From the NCBI RefSeq assembly GCF_000826145.2, contig NZ_LN651334.1:1080-65079 (forward strand): a DNA stretch of 64,000 nucleotides, given 5' to 3'. Below, piece after piece: positions 10,848 to 20,044 of this stretch. Every line of letters begins with the position of its first letter. Position 1 is the first letter of the stretch. The position numbers and the translations under genes are program-made. Source of the stretch: Sporosarcina koreensis. Its GTDB lineage: Bacteria; Bacillota; Bacilli; Bacillales_A; Planococcaceae. The notes beneath the pieces are model-generated. The model searched no databases. It was given only the letters and a program-made list of their open reading frames with translations, and was not told where the DNA came from.

Positions 10848-13577
10848 TTATTTTTTATTTGAATTTATTTTTTTAGTAATTTCTCTTTGGTATAGCTTTA
10901 TTAAGTGTTTAATTCTCTCATCAACTGAATCAAACGGTTCTTTTCTGTAAAGTGTATCAATTAGTTTATCTAATTTTTGATGAGATACTTGTAAGTCTGT
11001 CGGAAGTATTTTCCCATATAAATCTCGAAGACTGTTCCCTTCATTAAAGTACTTTTCTCTGATGTCTAGAATCTGTTGAGACAAAGATTCAACTTTTCTT
11101 TCTTCCTCCTTATTCAGCCTAGGAAATGGAAAAGTATTATAGCAAAGTGTATTAGAGTACCTAAAGTCGTCTTTGAGTTTTCCAGAAACAAGATTAATCC
11201 ATGCAGTATGCATCTTAGACTCGAGAAAACCGAACAAAACTAAAGATGCGTCTGCAATTTGAAAAGCGGCATCACTGACAATTACATCAGGACCAAAATA
11301 GCCCATCGGTACATATTCCCTAGCACCTGAGCTAGTTCTAGGAATAATTAACACATCTTTGCGCCAATATCTGTCTCGTTTAAAAAGCAATGGTGTATTG
11401 CTTAATTTTTGATCTTCTTTAGCTACTGTTAATCGAAACTTTTTAACATTTTCTACTCGTTGTTGAATCTCAGGCATTTTAATCAACATGTTAAACGGAA
11501 TGTCTTTAACGTAGATTATATACCTTTCATACTTATTAGGTTCTAATAACTCTTGGCTTCCGTAATAAGGATGAATATAGTCTTCCATAATGTTGTATTT
11601 AGTGAGTATTTCTTTCTTTTCCTCCACCGAAATAATATATTGTTGGTTTTCTAAAGGAAGACTTCCCAAGGTCATTGGGGGATAACCCGAAATCTGCTTC
11701 CTAGTGTTAGGATCAATTAAAAGAAATGGTTCATCTATAAGATATTCATTAATTGAATTTGTAGTTTGCATTGTTGGCAAGTCTTTAACATTTGCATAAC
11801 TAAATAGTTGTTTCTTCTGCACATTTTGTCGTGTAAAGCCAATTATGACCACCATTACATTCGCCTCGTTATCCCAAGCAAAAGTTTGATGTGCAAAATG
11901 AATACTAATATCCATAGCTCTTAGCTTTCTCCAAAGAATAGTGGCTTGAATTCCTTGAGAAATTGAGTTAGTAGAAACTAATGCAGTTTTCATTTGAGGA
12001 TTAATCATCATCATCTCAGAAGCCTTAATAAACCATCCACCTACAAAGTCTAAATTTAATATTCCTTTCATTTTTGGTGATACAGATTTTAATTGCGCCT
12101 TATGGGTCGGTGTCATTTTTTTTGCTCCTATAAATGGAGGATTGCCAAAGATAAAATTCAAGTCTTTTGCCGAAATTACTTCTTCCCAATCAATTTCTAA
12201 AGCATTTGCATTAACTATATTTGCACCTGCATGTAGAGGAAGCCTTAAGAACAGCCTTCCGAATAACTCACTAGCTTCGACATTCATTAAGTGATCCATT
12301 AACCATAAACCAACTTTTGATATGGATACCGCGTACGGTACAATTTCAATTCCATAAAATTGCGATACCTCAACCTTAATCAGTTCTAAAACATCAAAAA
12401 CTACTTGTCCTTCGTTTATTTCGTCAATTACTTCATGTTCTAATCTTCGTAACTCGCGATATGCAACAATCAAGAAATTCCCTGAACCACATGCAGGATC
12501 TAGGAATTTCAAATTTGAAAGTTTGTGATGAAACTCATTTAACCTTCCGCTTCTACCATGTTTTAAAGTACAAATGTGGTCAAATTCATTTCTTAAATCT
12601 TCTAAAAACAAGCTATTAACAACCTTCATGATGTTAATTTCAGATGTATAATGTGCACCTAAATTCGATCTACGGGTATCATCCATCGCAGCTTCGAACA
12701 TTGAACCAAAAATTACAGGAGAAATACGACTCCAATCTAGAGTTGAAGCTTGGATTAGATGCGACCGGATTTCCGTAGTTAATGGTAGTCCAATTTTTTG
12801 AGGGCGTTCAAATAACCCCCCGTTTATATAGGGAAACTCTTTTAATATGTCTGATTGATACCGATCTTTCTCTGGAGTGTTTAATACTTCGAATAAGGCA
12901 CCAAGTTTGTCAACAAGATCAGTTCCATCTTCTTTAGTTTCATCTTTTAAATACTTTCTGAATAAGCCTTTCTTAAAAATACCGCTATCATCTGAAAATA
13001 AACAAAATACCACTCGTGTCATAAGTAAATCAGAGTAATTTCTCGGATAATTAGAATCTAACAATTGTTTATGGAGCTGTTCCATCATTCTAGCAGCATC
13101 TTCGTTTACAGGATTCTTGGGAACTGAGGCCTCAATGTGTTTTCCAACTAAAAAACCAAAGTGATCAATGTATTTTGGTAAGTCAGTTACAAGAAAGTCC
13201 CATATACCTTCATTGGCCAGATCATATAAACGTATGCGTTCAAAATTACAGATCAATATATACCTTGGTAAATCCTCATTAGATAAGTTCATAACATAAC
13301 GGTATGCTTGTGACTTAGCCTTCTCTAAGTTTTTTCCTCTAGACTTCATTTCTATAAGTAATGTTCCATTTAACAAGTGATCCACAAAGTTAGTAGAACC
13401 ATCAATATTTACACGCCATTCAAAACCTATTTTAATTTTTTGGTATGGAACACCGAAAAGTTCAAGGAAGTCTCGAACCCACATTTGACTCTGCTGCTTT
13501 TCATCACTATCATTCTCATGTTCCTTAACAAATTGTAATGATTTATTCAATAATTCATTACGACTTTCTATTAACAT
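10848..13577 (-). CDS. MmeI/YeeA-type single-chain restriction-modification enzyme
   Basis: This 909-residue protein fuses nuclease and adenine-N6 methyltransferase. The N-terminus has a PD-(D/E)xK-like site (D66, E76-M-K78) as in MmeI-family Type IIL enzymes. A helical spacer follows, then the methyltransferase with DPACGSGNF (motif I, about 359) and NPPF (motif IV, about 478), then a target-recognition and C-terminal region. Such enzymes methylate host sites on one strand and cut unmodified DNA without a separate subunit. It probably protects the element or its host against other phages. All key motifs are intact. Specificity cannot be read from sequence. Confidence 0.85.
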   Translation of the reverse strand: MLIESRNELLNKSLQFVKEHENDSDEKQQSQMWVRDFLELFGVPYQKIKIGFEWRVNIDGSTNFVDHLLNGTLLIEMKSRGKNLEKAKSQAYRYVMNLSNEDLPRYILICNFERIRLYDLANEGIWDFLVTDLPKYIDHFGFLVGKHIEASVPKNPVNEDAARMMEQLHKQLLDSNYPRNYSDLLMTRVVFCLFSDDSGIFKKGLFRKYLKDETKEDGTDLVDKLGALFEVLNTPEKDRYQSDILKEFPYINGGLFERPQKIGLPLTTEIRSHLIQASTLDWSRISPVIFGSMFEAAMDDTRRSNLGAHYTSEINIMKVVNSLFLEDLRNEFDHICTLKHGRSGRLNEFHHKLSNLKFLDPACGSGNFLIVAYRELRRLEHEVIDEINEGQVVFDVLELIKVEVSQFYGIEIVPYAVSISKVGLWLMDHLMNVEASELFGRLFLRLPLHAGANIVNANALEIDWEEVISAKDLNFIFGNPPFIGAKKMTPTHKAQLKSVSPKMKGILNLDFVGGWFIKASEMMMINPQMKTALVSTNSISQGIQATILWRKLRAMDISIHFAHQTFAWDNEANVMVVIIGFTRQNVQKKQLFSYANVKDLPTMQTTNSINEYLIDEPFLLIDPNTRKQISGYPPMTLGSLPLENQQYIISVEEKKEILTKYNIMEDYIHPYYGSQELLEPNKYERYIIYVKDIPFNMLIKMPEIQQRVENVKKFRLTVAKEDQKLSNTPLLFKRDRYWRKDVLIIPRTSSGAREYVPMGYFGPDVIVSDAAFQIADASLVLFGFLESKMHTAWINLVSGKLKDDFRYSNTLCYNTFPFPRLNKEEERKVESLSQQILDIREKYFNEGNSLRDLYGKILPTDLQVSHQKLDKLIDTLYRKEPFDSVDERIKHLIKLYQREITKKINSNKK

Positions 13578-13720
13578 TTGAACTCCCCCTATATAGCTAT
13601 AAGTTCTATATAGATCTATAATACCATGAAAATATAGTCAAAAATATGTCTCTACTGTATATTTCCTGAAAAAAGAAAAAGTAAAAAGAAGTATTATCGC
13701 TCTTATGTTAGATAAATAAA

Positions 13721-13747
13721 AAAAACGCTCAAATTGAGCGTTTTTAA
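13721..13747. terminator. Bidirectional hairpin terminator
   Basis: AAAAACGCTCAAATTGAGCGTTTTT has A- and T-runs on the two sides. It separates the RadC/50-aa transcript from the restriction gene. Confidence 0.85.
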
Positions 13748-13767
13748 CTGAGTTTAAGTAGTGATAG

Positions 13768-13920
13768 TCAAGAGTACTTGTTTATGACTCTAAGCTGCTC
13801 AATAGCAGTATGAGCTTGCAGTATTTCTTTATTGAACTCTGCTGATTGCAAGATGCCAGCGACTTTGAATACTAACTCCGACATTGTATTCTTGCCTAAT
13901 TTGATTTTCTTAATTGTCAT
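13768..13920 (-). CDS. Small protein of 50 aa, function unknown
   Basis: The protein begins MTIKKIKLGKNTMSELVFKV and ends in EQLRVINKYS; it is probably helical. AGGAAGTGTAAC precedes the ATG. It lies between radC and a terminator and is likely co-transcribed with radC. No family is recognised; short conserved genes beside radC are common in mobile elements. Confidence 0.55.
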   Translation of the reverse strand: MTIKKIKLGKNTMSELVFKVAGILQSAEFNKEILQAHTAIEQLRVINKYS

Positions 13921-13977
13921 ATGTTACACTTCCTTTATAGTTAGTAGTTGGACACCTTTGTGATTCGTTGGTAGCGA

Positions 13978-14613
13978 TCAAAGGTGTCCTTTGTCTTTAA
14001 AGCTAAGAAAGCTTGTACCATTTACAATTAAATGGTCTAACAGCTCAATCCCCATTATTTCCCCTACGTCTCTCAATCTTCTCGTTACTTCAATATCTTC
14101 ACTGCTCGGATTCAAATCTGAACTTGGATGATTATGAGCAATAATTATTGAAGCTGCATTATACTTCAAAGCCATTCTGTACAACTCTCTAGGATGCACA
14201 ATACTTGTATTCAAAGTTCCCTTGAAGATTTCCTCATAGTGAAGGATTCGATTTTTCGTGTCCAAGAATACAGCAGCAAATACCTCACGTTGCTCGTAGC
14301 TGATCTTTAGAAAAGGAATGACCGCATCTTTCGGAGATTTTATCTGGAACGTCTTTTCAATACGTTCGTCTGCAAGCTGTCTAACTAAAGAGAGGGCAGC
14401 AACTACTCTTTTTGAAGATACTGGACTGATACCAAGCTCAACAAAATCAGCTACTGAAAAATCAAGAAGCTGCTGTAAACGATATTTAGAGATTTTGTTG
14501 ATCTCTTCTTTTTCTGCTTTTGGACCAACAAGCATCGTCAGAGAATCCTCAACGCTAATACTTTCCTTGCTGTACTGACTGAACTTTTCCTTAACTTCAC
14601 TGTAAATCGTCAT
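13978..14613 (-). CDS. radC: RadC-like JAB/MPN-domain protein
   Basis: This protein of about 211 residues has the C-terminal RadC domain (JAB metalloprotease fold) with the metal motif AHNHPSSDLNPSSEDIEVTRRL. The N-terminal part (about 1-95) is the usual helical RadC region but diverged. RadC homologues are typical cargo of integrative elements; a direct repair role was withdrawn for E. coli RadC, so its function is open. AGGAGG lies one base before the first ATG (14619) and 7 nt before the second, so the second was chosen. Confidence 0.85.
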   Translation of the reverse strand: MTIYSEVKEKFSQYSKESISVEDSLTMLVGPKAEKEEINKISKYRLQQLLDFSVADFVELGISPVSSKRVVAALSLVRQLADERIEKTFQIKSPKDAVIPFLKISYEQREVFAAVFLDTKNRILHYEEIFKGTLNTSIVHPRELYRMALKYNAASIIIAHNHPSSDLNPSSEDIEVTRRLRDVGEIMGIELLDHLIVNGTSFLSFKDKGHL

Positions 14614-15029
14614 TTTCATTCCTCCTAATCAATAATGCGAGAAATCAATTTGAGGATTAAAGAGGCTTCCAAACGAGGAATCAAGTCTACTTCATAAAAT
14701 CGAAAGAGTTTAAAACGTGGTATTAAATTTCTCACTAAATCAATTATATATCGAACATTTGTTCGAGTACACTCTTTTATGTAACTATATATTTCGGAAT
14801 TAGATGAGAATAGCTTTCTGAGGCCACACAAAGCTCTCTACTCAGTGAAAACACCCTCTCTAATATAAATACTCATTCAAGTGATAAAACGTCGTGTAAA
14901 GCCTTGTATGAGATTTTAAAAAATAAGCTAAGAATATTCCCAGTAAATACAGTGATTTAACTAATCATTTGTGAAACAGGAATAAATTTGGTAGTGTTAG
15001 AAATAAGCTAAAATTTGGAGGAATTGAAA

Positions 15030-15755
15030 ATGAAAAAAGCAGCTATGGTATTAGGATCAGTGGTAATCGGAGGAACCCTTTTGACAAGCTTCACAGGATT
15101 GGGAAATCTTGATTTGAATGCAAACGCTAGTGAAACGTTGAAGAACCCACTTGATGAAACTACTAATTTAGTGGATGAACAAGGACGAGAATTTGTTTAT
15201 GACATCAATGGGATAAAGTACTATATAGACACCGAGAAGAATAAAAACGATGAAGAAGAAACGACAAACATTGATTCATTAACTATGGATGGTGAAGAAT
15301 CTTCAGAAGTAAGTAAGACTTCTCATGTATCCACTTTATCCGATGAGATTTATCGTAACGATCAAGAAGCATATGATGAAGTCCGAGGAGATCTGTTTAA
15401 GATTCAAGAGAACAATGTCATCACAAAAGAAAACGCTGAATACGACAGCTTCATTGATGTATTAGAAGATATATATCCATTGATCGATCCTTGGAAAAAC
15501 CCTAGTGGATATGATGAATCTGTTATTGGACCAGAAGAAGAAAACGAATATTATGATGCAGCAATTAAATACATTGCTTATGCTAAATACTTCGAAGATG
15601 AAATTGAAGAAAACGGATGGTCTGATGAAGTAAAGAAATCGATGCGCTATAATGTTCAAGTTGTAAACCAAGATCATCAGACTGATTATGGAACTCGTCT
15701 TCATTTTGGATCTGGAGTATTTGGAGTGCTCGCTCTTCATGACATGGGAAAATGA
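15030..15755 (+). CDS. Secreted acidic protein, function unknown
   Basis: This 241-residue protein has a signal peptide (MKKAAMVLGSVVIGGTLL, cleavage near ANA-SE). The mature chain is Glu/Asp-rich with a segment of low complexity (NKNDEEETTNIDS). TTTGGAGG lies 9 nt upstream of the ATG. It is one of only two plus-strand genes in the element besides the ends, has its own terminator, and is followed by an unusual G-free tract. It could be a lysogenic-conversion surface or exported factor. No family is recognised. Confidence 0.75.
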   Translation: MKKAAMVLGSVVIGGTLLTSFTGLGNLDLNANASETLKNPLDETTNLVDEQGREFVYDINGIKYYIDTEKNKNDEEETTNIDSLTMDGEESSEVSKTSHVSTLSDEIYRNDQEAYDEVRGDLFKIQENNVITKENAEYDSFIDVLEDIYPLIDPWKNPSGYDESVIGPEEENEYYDAAIKYIAYAKYFEDEIEENGWSDEVKKSMRYNVQVVNQDHQTDYGTRLHFGSGVFGVLALHDMGK

Positions 15756-15797
15756 TTTAGCTTATGACTACAATCAAAACTGAATACCAACTCTTGA

Positions 15798-15824
15798 GGT
15801 TCATTCGTACAGAATGAGCCTTTT
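15798..15824 (+). terminator. Terminator of the secreted-protein gene
   Basis: GGTTCATTC and GAATGAGCC form a 9-bp stem with one G-T pair, followed by TTTT. Confidence 0.7.
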
Positions 15825-15986
15825 ACCTTTCAACACCATTTGGGTCATTTGGTCCCGACAATAAAACCTCACCTCCCAGTGTTATTTAGGTATCTCTCCA
15901 CTTTTTTATTTTTTTATATAGGCGATACTTATACCACCACCAACTCTATTCACATTCACACCACTCTCAATCCTCATTGACCCTTG

Positions 15987-16114
15987 AACAACAACCCTTA
16001 CTACTACTACCACTTCCTCAACCAACATCAATCACCATCCCATCTACTATCATCTACTACCTACAACACCTATCATCAACTCCTACTACATACTACTACC
16101 AACATACACCAACT
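15987..16114. other. 128-nt tract without any G on the plus strand
   Basis: The tract consists only of C, A and T, with CTA and CAT/CAC repeats. It is the centre of a G-poor stretch of about 15930-16180 inside an 849-bp gap between genes. The rest of the gap (to 16604) is AT-rich and shows no gene. A C-rich, G-poor, unstructured transcript is typical of a Rho-loading site; a strand-biased origin or transfer site is the other option. Confidence 0.75.
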
Positions 16115-16604
16115 GAGTTATGATCTCTCCAACTCACATCACCATCTCACTTATGATACTCTCCTGTGAACATCATCTAAACAATATCAATCGTGGATGC
16201 ATCTACATCATATGCTCTATGCTTACTATCAAAAGTTATTTATATAATGAGAATGATGAATCCCCCCATAACTAACCATCACAACTCAATATGATGTGCT
16301 ATCCTATGCTCATATCTGCAATACAGACAAGCTCTTTAAACTGGTATATCAGTAAGCTTATTAAACGGTATTAACTATAATTTTAGCTGCATAAAATATT
16401 CGATTGTTTTCTATATGAGCGTAAGCATTATATCTGTAAGTCTGTAATATGTAAGGCAGCAAATTATCGTTATTATAAGTTTCTGCTACTGATTTACAAA
16501 TTCAAAAAGTAATATAGAATAGGATCGAATAGCTATGAAGGATATGTGTGTATGGAAGTTTAAACTGCCATGCAAATAAATCTGTATGTATAAAATCTGC
16601 ATTA

Positions 16605-16847
16605 TTAGCATGCAGATTTATACTTAGAAGCAACCTTTCTAACAAAGCTATGACTAATAGGCTGAATACCATTGCTCTCCAAAGAAAAATTGATTCGCTC
16701 TGTAACTTTCAATAAAGCCAAATTTCGATCGTTTTGTTTCAAATAATCTAAGCAATATTTCACCAAATTGGTTGCAACAATGGATCGCAACTGATTACGA
16801 GTGATTTTGTCTTTCAAATCTAATAGTTCGTCTATTTTTTGTTTCAT
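16605..16847 (-). CDS. Hypothetical protein of 80 aa in the structural-gene cluster
   Basis: The protein starts MKQKIDELLDLKDKITRNQL, is helical, basic and has no membrane segment. CGGAGGTAAGATC gives a good ribosome site. It lies just downstream of the tail tube gene, where phages place tail assembly chaperones, but I do not recognise it as one. Confidence 0.6.
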   Translation of the reverse strand: MKQKIDELLDLKDKITRNQLRSIVATNLVKYCLDYLKQNDRNLALLKVTERINFSLESNGIQPISHSFVRKVASKYKSAC

Positions 16848-16905
16848 GATCTTACCTCCGATTTACTTAGTATTAAGAGACTAGCCAAAGCTAATCTCTA
16901 ATTTG

Positions 16906-17331
16906 TCATACTCCTGGTACAACTGGTGCAGCTGTAGTAGTAAGAGCTCCATTTCCTTGAAGAGCGATGGACCAAGTAACGAGGTCATCGTATGGTGCTT
17001 CAAGTGAGAAGTCGGTAATCGTTGCGTTTCCTTCGTATTTAGTACCGGAAGGAAGCTCAAGATATACATCTACGTTCTCAGAAGCTAGGAACGCTGTTTC
17101 GAGAATTTTGTACGCTTCATCAGATTCAATAAACGCTCCATCGCAGTCGATAGACCATTCTTTAAATCCTTGAATCGATTCTTTCCAGAACCCTTCAGTG
17201 TCTTTCGATGTTGCATCAATCGATTCGGCAGATCGGTTCAATGTAGCATTTCGCTGACCAGCAAGAACCTTTCCACTCATTGCTTCCTTGATAAACAATT
17301 TAACTTTCATACCTGAAACTTTTCCAGACAT
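16906..17331 (-). CDS. Phage major tail (tube) protein, TP901-1 family
   Basis: This 141-residue protein matches the TP901-1 major tail protein type. Characteristic parts are KVLAGQRNATLNRSAESID at the N-terminus, WSIDCDGAF in the middle and the C-terminal YDDLVTWSIALQGNGAL. In siphophages it forms the tail tube. A ribosome site (AAGGAGGAATC) precedes it. It directly follows the capsid gene; the portal, connectors, tape measure and tail tip that normally surround it are missing. Confidence 0.85.
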   Translation of the reverse strand: MSGKVSGMKVKLFIKEAMSGKVLAGQRNATLNRSAESIDATSKDTEGFWKESIQGFKEWSIDCDGAFIESDEAYKILETAFLASENVDVYLELPSGTKYEGNATITDFSLEAPYDDLVTWSIALQGNGALTTTAAPVVPGV

Positions 17332-17394
17332 TCAAGATTCCTCCTTAATAAAGTAAAAAGAGACCAGAGTTTATCTGGCCTCAACTAACAATTC

Positions 17395-18942
17395 TTATGC
17401 GGTTACGACTAGCTTGGTAAGAGCATCAGAGTTATAAACTGCTCCATCCATATATGCTTCAACTAAGAAGCCTACAGAGCCATTGAGCGCTTTCTCGGTG
17501 TCTTGAATTTGAATCAGTTCTACTCCCTTTTTAAGAGAAATAGCATATCCATCAAAGAGACTGCCAACAATACAAGGAGTTTCACCAATAGCCATACCAG
17601 CTTCAAGAGAAGAAGTAATCACTACTGGCAAACCGAAGAGTGTGTAAGTTGGTTTCCCATTAACGATACCATTCTGTACATAGTAATGACCCGCAGCGTC
17701 ACGTAGCTTTGCAACACGATTGAAGAATGGACGAGACATGATGTATTGAGAGTTTTGAAGATATTCTGGATGAATATTCAAATTCATATCTAATAGAAGA
17801 TCTTGCAGTTCATCATCTGTCGAAGCAGCGGAGAGCTCGATCTTATTTACCGTTTGATCTGGCACAATTCCTTTAAATTCATCTGTACGTGTTCCTCGTA
17901 AAATGGACTGCTCAATTGCTTTGAATGTACGCTTAGCAAGTTGAGAAGGAATATACGATGCCATATTGACAGCAGAATCGTGAATAAACTGCCTAGAGAT
18001 AGTAATAAGAGCGCCTACTCGTTTTTGATCTAATTCTACATGTCCAAGATGAAGCTGGCCTTCAACTAAGTTTTTACCTTCACCAACAAAGGCTCCATCT
18101 TCAGTAGCTGTTTCTCGTGGAATCTTTAGACTTCCAGCTGATGTAGGAAACTTCCGAGCCAATGAAAAGACGGTTGAGCTTTCATCTAGTTTCTCTACAA
18201 TCACGTCTGCTACCGATTCAGGAATAACAGAAACATTTCCTGCAGTTGTATTCATTTCACGATTTTCAACATTAAATTTCAGCCGTTCATTGAACTCACG
18301 TGTTTCTTGCTCTTTCTTAGATTCAGCTACCTTGTAGTTGTTGTATGTGTGGACAGTTTTCATTTTGTTTTCTCTCTCCTCTTTAGTAGTTGTATTATTC
18401 AGCTCAGGAATTTTGACGTTTTCAATAAGGTTAATTCCTCGAGCAGCAATTGTCGATTGAGAGTAAGCAGGATTCTTCACTACGCTTACTTCGAAAAGTT
18501 CTAGCTCTTCAATTGTCCTTTCTTTAAGATCTCGAGAAATTTTTTTCCAAGAATCTTTAATCGTTCTAAAGCCAAACGACATATTTTTAAAAAGACCAGA
18601 CTTGATCATTGTGTAAGCATCTTTGCCCCATGAAGTTGGAGTAATAGTAGCTTCCATGTATAGACCTTTCTCGTCCTCTCGAAGAATTAGCGACGAGTTT
18701 TTCGTCGATGCAAGTAGCTGTCTATTGTCATGTTCAGCCAAGAAATCAATATCTCGATTAGCGTGTTGAGAGTTTTTGATAGCACGAGAGAATGCTCCTT
18801 TTGAGATTTTTTCTTTGAATTTATTTGCTGATCCAAGTACTTCACTATGCATGTCAGTTAGATTCACATAGCCAGAAACTTTCATATTTCCATCCGACTC
18901 AGAAGTAAAGTATGTTTCAGCAGTTCTTAATTCCATTTTCAT
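17395..18942 (-). CDS. Fused HK97-type prohead protease and major capsid protein
   Basis: The single 515-residue chain joins two proteins that are usually separate. Residues about 1-175 are a prohead protease (GAFSRAIKN, FLAEHDNRQLLAS with the catalytic His, and later ELFEVSVVKNPAY). From about 194 follows an HK97-fold capsid protein (VSVIPESVADVIVEKL, then GALITISRQFIHDS, then YTLFGLPVVI). An internal ATG at 18363 begins the capsid half but its GAGGAG is 12 nt away, so separate translation is possible. The ATG at 18942 follows GAAGGAG; the track's longer TTG start lacks support. Confidence 0.88.
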   Translation of the reverse strand: MKMELRTAETYFTSESDGNMKVSGYVNLTDMHSEVLGSANKFKEKISKGAFSRAIKNSQHANRDIDFLAEHDNRQLLASTKNSSLILREDEKGLYMEATITPTSWGKDAYTMIKSGLFKNMSFGFRTIKDSWKKISRDLKERTIEELELFEVSVVKNPAYSQSTIAARGINLIENVKIPELNNTTTKEERENKMKTVHTYNNYKVAESKKEQETREFNERLKFNVENREMNTTAGNVSVIPESVADVIVEKLDESSTVFSLARKFPTSAGSLKIPRETATEDGAFVGEGKNLVEGQLHLGHVELDQKRVGALITISRQFIHDSAVNMASYIPSQLAKRTFKAIEQSILRGTRTDEFKGIVPDQTVNKIELSAASTDDELQDLLLDMNLNIHPEYLQNSQYIMSRPFFNRVAKLRDAAGHYYVQNGIVNGKPTYTLFGLPVVITSSLEAGMAIGETPCIVGSLFDGYAISLKKGVELIQIQDTEKALNGSVGFLVEAYMDGAVYNSDALTKLVVTA

Positions 18943-19046
18943 GATTTCAATATCTCCTTCAGAATAGTTTTCTAAGATTTTGCTGATATTCAGCAAAAAA
19001 AATAAGCATCCAGAAAGGATACTTATCGATAAAATATTTGTTTCGA

Positions 19047-19117
19047 TGGACTCTATAGGAATCGAACCTATGACAACATTATTGAAACTTTGCAGCTAAC
19101 CATTTAGCTATAAGTCC
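19047..19117 (-). tRNA. tRNA-like gene with degenerate anticodon arm
   Basis: On the minus strand there is an acceptor-like pairing (GGACTT with GAGTCC, one G-T), a D arm (GCTA/TAGC with AATGGT loop) and a perfect T arm (ATAGG-TTCGATT-CCTAT). The anticodon arm pairs poorly: spacing gives a loop GTTTCAA (anticodon TTC, Glu) without a stem, or a shifted loop TTCAATA. No isotype can be assigned. It may be a decayed or unusual phage tRNA. The remainder of 18943-19343 shows no gene. Confidence 0.55.
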
Positions 19118-19343
19118 GTATATGGAGGTAACCTAGAAACTGTGACTTCAATCTCGTATAAGGATAGAAGAATAAAATCATAGTTTCTAAGTTCAATGTT
19201 CAACTCTGCATTGCTGAACACAGTCTATGGAAAACAACAAAGAAAAAAGAAATCGAACAAACAAATATGTTAGAGAGAGACAATGGATTATATTTTACCT
19301 CTCTCTAATAATATATATATGTGAACGCTGACAAATGTACGTA

Positions 19344-19679
19344 TTATTGGCACTTTTGTGCTAATATTTTTTCTTTTTCTTTTCTATACTGCATTATCAG
19401 TTCAATCAATTGATCAGACTTCATTTTCGGAAAACGATACCAGTTCTTTGATAGTGCTCTGTCAAACTTACTAGATATTTTGTGCTGTCTAAAGTGTCGA
19501 TAGAAGGAAGAGACTTCACTGTCTAAATCATCAACAGAGAACATCATTAAGCAACTGAGGCCAGTACATTCAATGTCAAAAAATTCTTCTTTCCAATTCT
19601 CATAGTCTAAAGCAGCTAAAGCTATTTCACTTTTCCATTGATGCTTAAAAACACATATAACGCCTTGTCTCTTGAACAC
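19344..19679 (-). CDS. Hypothetical protein of 111 aa
   Basis: The protein starts with GTG (MFKRQGVICVFKHQWKSEIA) after AGGAAAGGATT. It is soluble and mixed charge with a helical Lys/Glu-rich C-terminus (MQYRKEKEKILAQKCQ). It is flanked by the tRNA-like gene and a palindrome-rich intergenic region. No family recognised. Confidence 0.6.
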   Translation of the reverse strand: MFKRQGVICVFKHQWKSEIALAALDYENWKEEFFDIECTGLSCLMMFSVDDLDSEVSSFYRHFRQHKISSKFDRALSKNWYRFPKMKSDQLIELIMQYRKEKEKILAQKCQ

Positions 19680-19858
19680 AATAAGAATCCTTTCCTAGAT
19701 TACTCTCACCACAAAAGCATTATATCTGCACGATTTAAAACGTAAACTATTTTATGTAAAAAGAAAAAGCTGCTCTTCAGCGACTCTAATAAACTGATCG
19801 TATTTAAGCTGCTTGTTTACAAGCGTTAAATAAAACTTACTATTACTAAGTCAATTGT

Positions 19859-20009
19859 TTGCGTAAAACACGCCGTGTTTTTGCGCAATAAATATATTTA
19901 TTTATTTTATATTATATTATTTAGTGTATCAATTTAGCTCATACGGAACCCTTTTGATATATCAAAAAGGATCATATGGAGCCATTTTGTACAAGCTAAA
20001 ATTTTAGCT
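19859..20009. other. AT-rich region with three palindromes, candidate replication origin
   Basis: This lies within a 365-bp gene-free stretch. TTGCGTAAAACACG pairs with CGTGTTTTTGCGCAA (one bulge), then comes a pure A/T run (about 19889-19922), a 22-bp palindrome centred on TTTTGATATATCAAAA, and the perfect 16-bp palindrome AGCTAAAATTTTAGCT. AT-rich DNA with dyads beside a winged-helix protein gene resembles origins of phage satellites and plasmids. A regulatory role is equally possible. Confidence 0.5.
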
Positions 20010-20015
20010 ATAATG

Positions 20016-20044
20016 CAAAAAAAATAGGAGCAATTACGCTCCTA
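20016..20044 (-). terminator. Terminator of the downstream replication-like gene
   Basis: On the minus strand TAGGAGCGTAATTGCTCCTA is followed by eight T. Confidence 0.85.

Noticed and set aside
14625-14831. 68-aa ORF upstream of radC
   Set aside because: It begins at TTG without a ribosome site and overlaps the radC leader; composition gives no support.
15984-16169. 61-aa Tyr/His/Leu-rich ORF
   Set aside because: It is a by-product of the G-free low-complexity DNA, with no ribosome site.
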